Positions 63,701-64,000 of a stretch of DNA of 64,000 nucleotides are shown here, in pieces. The stretch comes from Streptomyces sp. NBC_00539. GTDB taxonomy: Bacteria > Actinomycetota > Actinomycetes > Streptomycetales > Streptomycetaceae. Numbering within the stretch: the stretch's first letter is position 1; each line of letters starts with the position of its first letter. Made by a program: the position numbers and the translations under genes. The stretch lies in NCBI RefSeq assembly GCF_036346105.1, contig NZ_CP107811.1:682001-746000 (forward strand), given 5' to 3'. The notes beneath the pieces were generated by a model, which searched no databases, had not been told where the DNA came from, and saw nothing but the letters and a program-made list of their open reading frames with translations.

Positions 63701-64000
63701 CCGACCAGGGTGTCGGGGCCGACGCCCTGCCGGCGCAGCCGGTGCGCGACCTGGTTGGCGCGGCGGTCGAGTTCGCCGTACGTGAGGCGGGTGGTGCCGT
63801 GGACGAGGGCCACGGCGTCCGGGGTGCGGGCGGCGTGTTCGGCGAAGCGTTCGTGCGCGCAGCCGGGGTGGTCCGTGCCGGTGCGGGCGGGCTGGGGGGA
63901 GGTGAGGCCCTCCTGTTCGCGGGCGGAGAGCATGGGGAGCCGGCTGACGGGTTCGCCGGGCCGGGCCGTGGCCGCGTCCAGTACCCGGGTGTAGTGGCGG
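57790..64000 (-). CDS. NRPS (C)-A(Thr)-T-C-A(Ser)-T-TE, 5' end outside the window
   Basis: The frame is open to the right edge. The last 22 codons before an internal ATG at 63933 read RHYTRVLDAATARPGEP, the end of a C domain, so the true start is outside. A6 pocket residues are D F W N V G M V H, a threonine code; its T is GGDSIRSL. The following C domain is atypical (YPMTRLQAGMLFHS, HHAVMDGWSERSL). A7 has D V W H V S L V D, a serine code, then T (AGGHSILAL) and a TE with GWSFGG and a late His (TDHYGL). The TE releases the line 2 product. There are low-complexity inserts: an Asp/Gly/Thr-rich run in the C domain and another in A7, and EEAAEEA repeats in the TE. Confidence 0.93.
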   Translation of the reverse strand, partial: RHYTRVLDAATARPGEPVSRLPMLSAREQEGLTSPQPARTGTDHPGCAHERFAEHAARTPDAVALVHGTTRLTYGELDRRANQVAHRLRRQGVGPDTLVGLCVCRSADLVTGLLGILKAGGAYLPLDPDNPPERLRYIIGDAGLRHVVGAADTRPLWDAPSLHTVDAPSLHTVDLVADAAALAAEPETAPAVTLTPDHLAYAIYTSGSTGRPKGTLVPHRNITRLFSATDHWFGFGPDDVWTLFHSIAFDFSVWELWGALLHGGRLVVVPYDTSRSPEEFHRLLRDERVTVLNQTPSAFYQLARADEEYEDRRTAGDRGLALRHVVFGGEALDVSALAGWFGRHGDSAPRLVNMYGITETTVHVTYRPLTARDAAEGKGSVIGVPIPDLRLHLLDRRGRAVPRGAVGELFVAGAGLARGYLHRPALTAERFPADATATGAGPGARLYRTGDLARVLPDGDLEYLGRIDDQVKLRGFRIELGEVEAALAAHPLVDAAVALVTRDARGTDTLVGYLAVPDAADGTTGAGAPTVEALRAHLADRLPGYMIPGAFVTLPAFPLTANGKVDRRKLPAPGTGGLAPARSYQPPRGPVETALAEILGQVLGHERVGAEDNYFSLGGDSIRSLQVLARARERGLRFAVVDLMRHQTVRALAPTVVPQDPDAAAHPAGQAPYEPFSLLSERDRAALPEGLEDAYPMTRLQAGMLFHSDLPAAEGRMYHNVAAYHVKAPYSEGAWRRAVATVAARHEMLRTSFDLDGFGEPLQLVHLGARPEITFEDLGGLDPQARESAIAARYATERARPFAWDSAPLMRFHVQRLSDDDFQLFIAEHHAVMDGWSERSLFTELASCYAQLCAAEADQKTDGTDGTDGADGADRADGSAGLRSRFASFVALERAALADPAQRAFWTAQTAGATVARLPRHGAPGGPARMDWCLRPLPAGLQERLSAVAAGLGVPLRTVLLATHVRVMALLGGTDDVTTGVVHNGRPEEADADKVVGAFLNTLPLRLDLDAAGGTWRGLVRHVAELEVAVHEHRRFPFAEILRTTGGTPLFETFFNFTHFHIERDGPGAAAFAVLDETGEASTDFAFGAEFSRTPDGELLELGLRFDAAQFSAEQIADVHGYYTAALQDLADAPDGDARAGTLLSAAERDRYARWNATGRTYDRPHVLTRLIEAQTRATPDAPAVRFEGAELSYRALDEAAERLAARLRAAGAGPGSFVGLLLDRSLSLPVALLAVLKSGAAYVPLDPEHPRARVLSLVAEARIGPVVADDRWEAALRAAGATVVRPDGPGGPGDADGGTDGTGSTDGVHGTHGVAGADGGAGTVGAAGAVRHAAPGDPAYMIFTSGSTGKPKGVVVSHRAIANRLLWMQEEYGLEPGERVVHKTPYTFDVSVWELFWPLLTGATIVLARPGGHREPAYLAELVRSESVTTAHFVPSMLSVFLDDPQAVAGAAGLTRVVCSGEALPLDVQNRFFRLLPGVELYNLYGPTEAAVDVTHWHCRPDGGDTVPIGRPIANMRTHILDSRLAEVPLGVTGELFLEGVGLAEGYHGRPDLTAERFIEHTAPDGTVRRLYRTGDLARHRADGAIEYAGRTDHQVKIRGLRVEPGEIETVLAEHPAVHACAVLPRGDRLVAYVVAPDAADTEQLARHTAERLPPYMVPGAWVRLDALPLTANGKLDRAALPDPDPADARGGRLPVPPRDEIESRLVGIWEELLAVGPVGIHDDFFSAGGHSILALRLIGRINREFGERLGVQAVMEHPTVARQAGLLRGRHRGAATDPVVRIQPDGDRDPLFLVHPIGGHVFCYRALAGALGRERPVYGMTAPGLAPAAPAAPVAEEAAEEAAEEATEEAASVEELAAAHVAALRRIRPAGPYHLAGWSFGGLLAYEMAAQLHAAGEEVATLTLLDTAYPEPDRAPYDEHAFLEWFHEDLARSAGTDPEEGDRAALRAALSAQETAAGRIAALAEHVARAGTAPGVDAADLARHYAVFRTGQIAAARYRPPVSHFPVHFHQSATGAAARAADRWAARVPDGFTRYEVPTDHYGLVRLPHAAGVAAAVRDALDAADAG
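63481..63528. repeat. Perfect 24-bp tandem duplication inside the threonine A domain
   Basis: Unit 63481-63504 is repeated exactly at 63505-63528, in frame, giving DAPSLHTV twice between A2 and A3. The perfect identity indicates a recent slippage event. Confidence 0.95.

Noticed and set aside
41167..64000. Identity with the cirratiomycin or friulimicin cluster
   Set aside because: The visible part lacks the stand-alone C domains and hydroxymethylserine enzyme of the former and the acyl-starter, methylaspartate genes and many modules of the latter; only the diaminobutyrate genes are shared.

Overview
This 64 kb window is actinobacterial, most likely Streptomyces or a close relative. It has very high G+C with strong G/C third positions, frequent GTG starts, GTGA/ATGA overlaps, and SARP-free accessory DNA full of modular megasynthase genes. 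About three quarters of it is specialised metabolism. No tRNA, rRNA, CRISPR array or insertion sequence was seen.

Left flank (1-18 kb). A minus-strand type I polyketide synthase runs off the left edge. It has the polyunsaturated-fatty-acid-synthase flavour: a PfaD-like flavin enoylreductase domain is fused in front of KS-AT-ACP. A LysR-type regulator is divergent from it. Then come housekeeping or accessory genes: a secreted Pro-Thr-linker/Ig-fold protein, a small membrane protein, a DMT transporter, an XRE/MmyB-type repressor divergent from an MFS exporter over a well-defined promoter with two copies of a 10-bp palindrome, a lysine/alanine-rich winged-helix protein, a DUF2267-like protein, a secreted lipase, a fused cytochrome b/molybdopterin oxidoreductase with a coupled membrane protein, a tiny membrane peptide and an AraC regulator.

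NRPS line 1 (18.5-38.5 kb, plus strand). Two overlapping NRPS genes encode C-A-T-E-C-A-T and C-A-T-C-A-T-C-A-T-TE. An MbtH-like protein and an MFS exporter follow. Binding-pocket residues read from the sequence point to Ser in module 2 and Gly in module 5. Module 3 looks aliphatic; modules 1 and 4 are unassigned. The first C domain resembles EntF/DhbF, so an acyl or aryl cap is expected, but no starter genes lie in the window.

Regulatory centre (38.5-41.2 kb). This holds a 69-residue secreted peptide, a very strong bidirectional terminator, a small cupin-like protein, a TrmB/LuxR-type regulator, and a divergent 72-residue protein that is little more than a LuxR DNA-binding domain.

NRPS line 2 (41.2-64 kb, minus strand, running off the right edge). 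In transcription order: an NRPS with (C)-A(Thr)-T-C-A(Ser)-T-TE; an argininosuccinate-lyase homologue; a GHMP/threonine kinase; a PLP-synthase/ATP-grasp fusion; a second MbtH; a T-E didomain with no A or C; two C-A-T modules; a stand-alone A domain; and an MFS exporter. The kinase, PLP/ATP-grasp and lyase set matches the gene set proposed or shown to make 2,3-diaminobutyrate from L-threonine in friulimicin, uridyl-peptide (pacidamycin/sansanmycin) and cirratiomycin pathways. The likely reading is that the stand-alone A domain, with an acidic pocket residue, loads diaminobutyrate or another basic amino acid onto the T-E protein. The D-accepting C-A-T module would then act, with chain release at the terminal TE. 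The two head-to-head lines, each with its own MbtH, TE and exporter, look like two separate peptide pathways sharing a regulatory centre.
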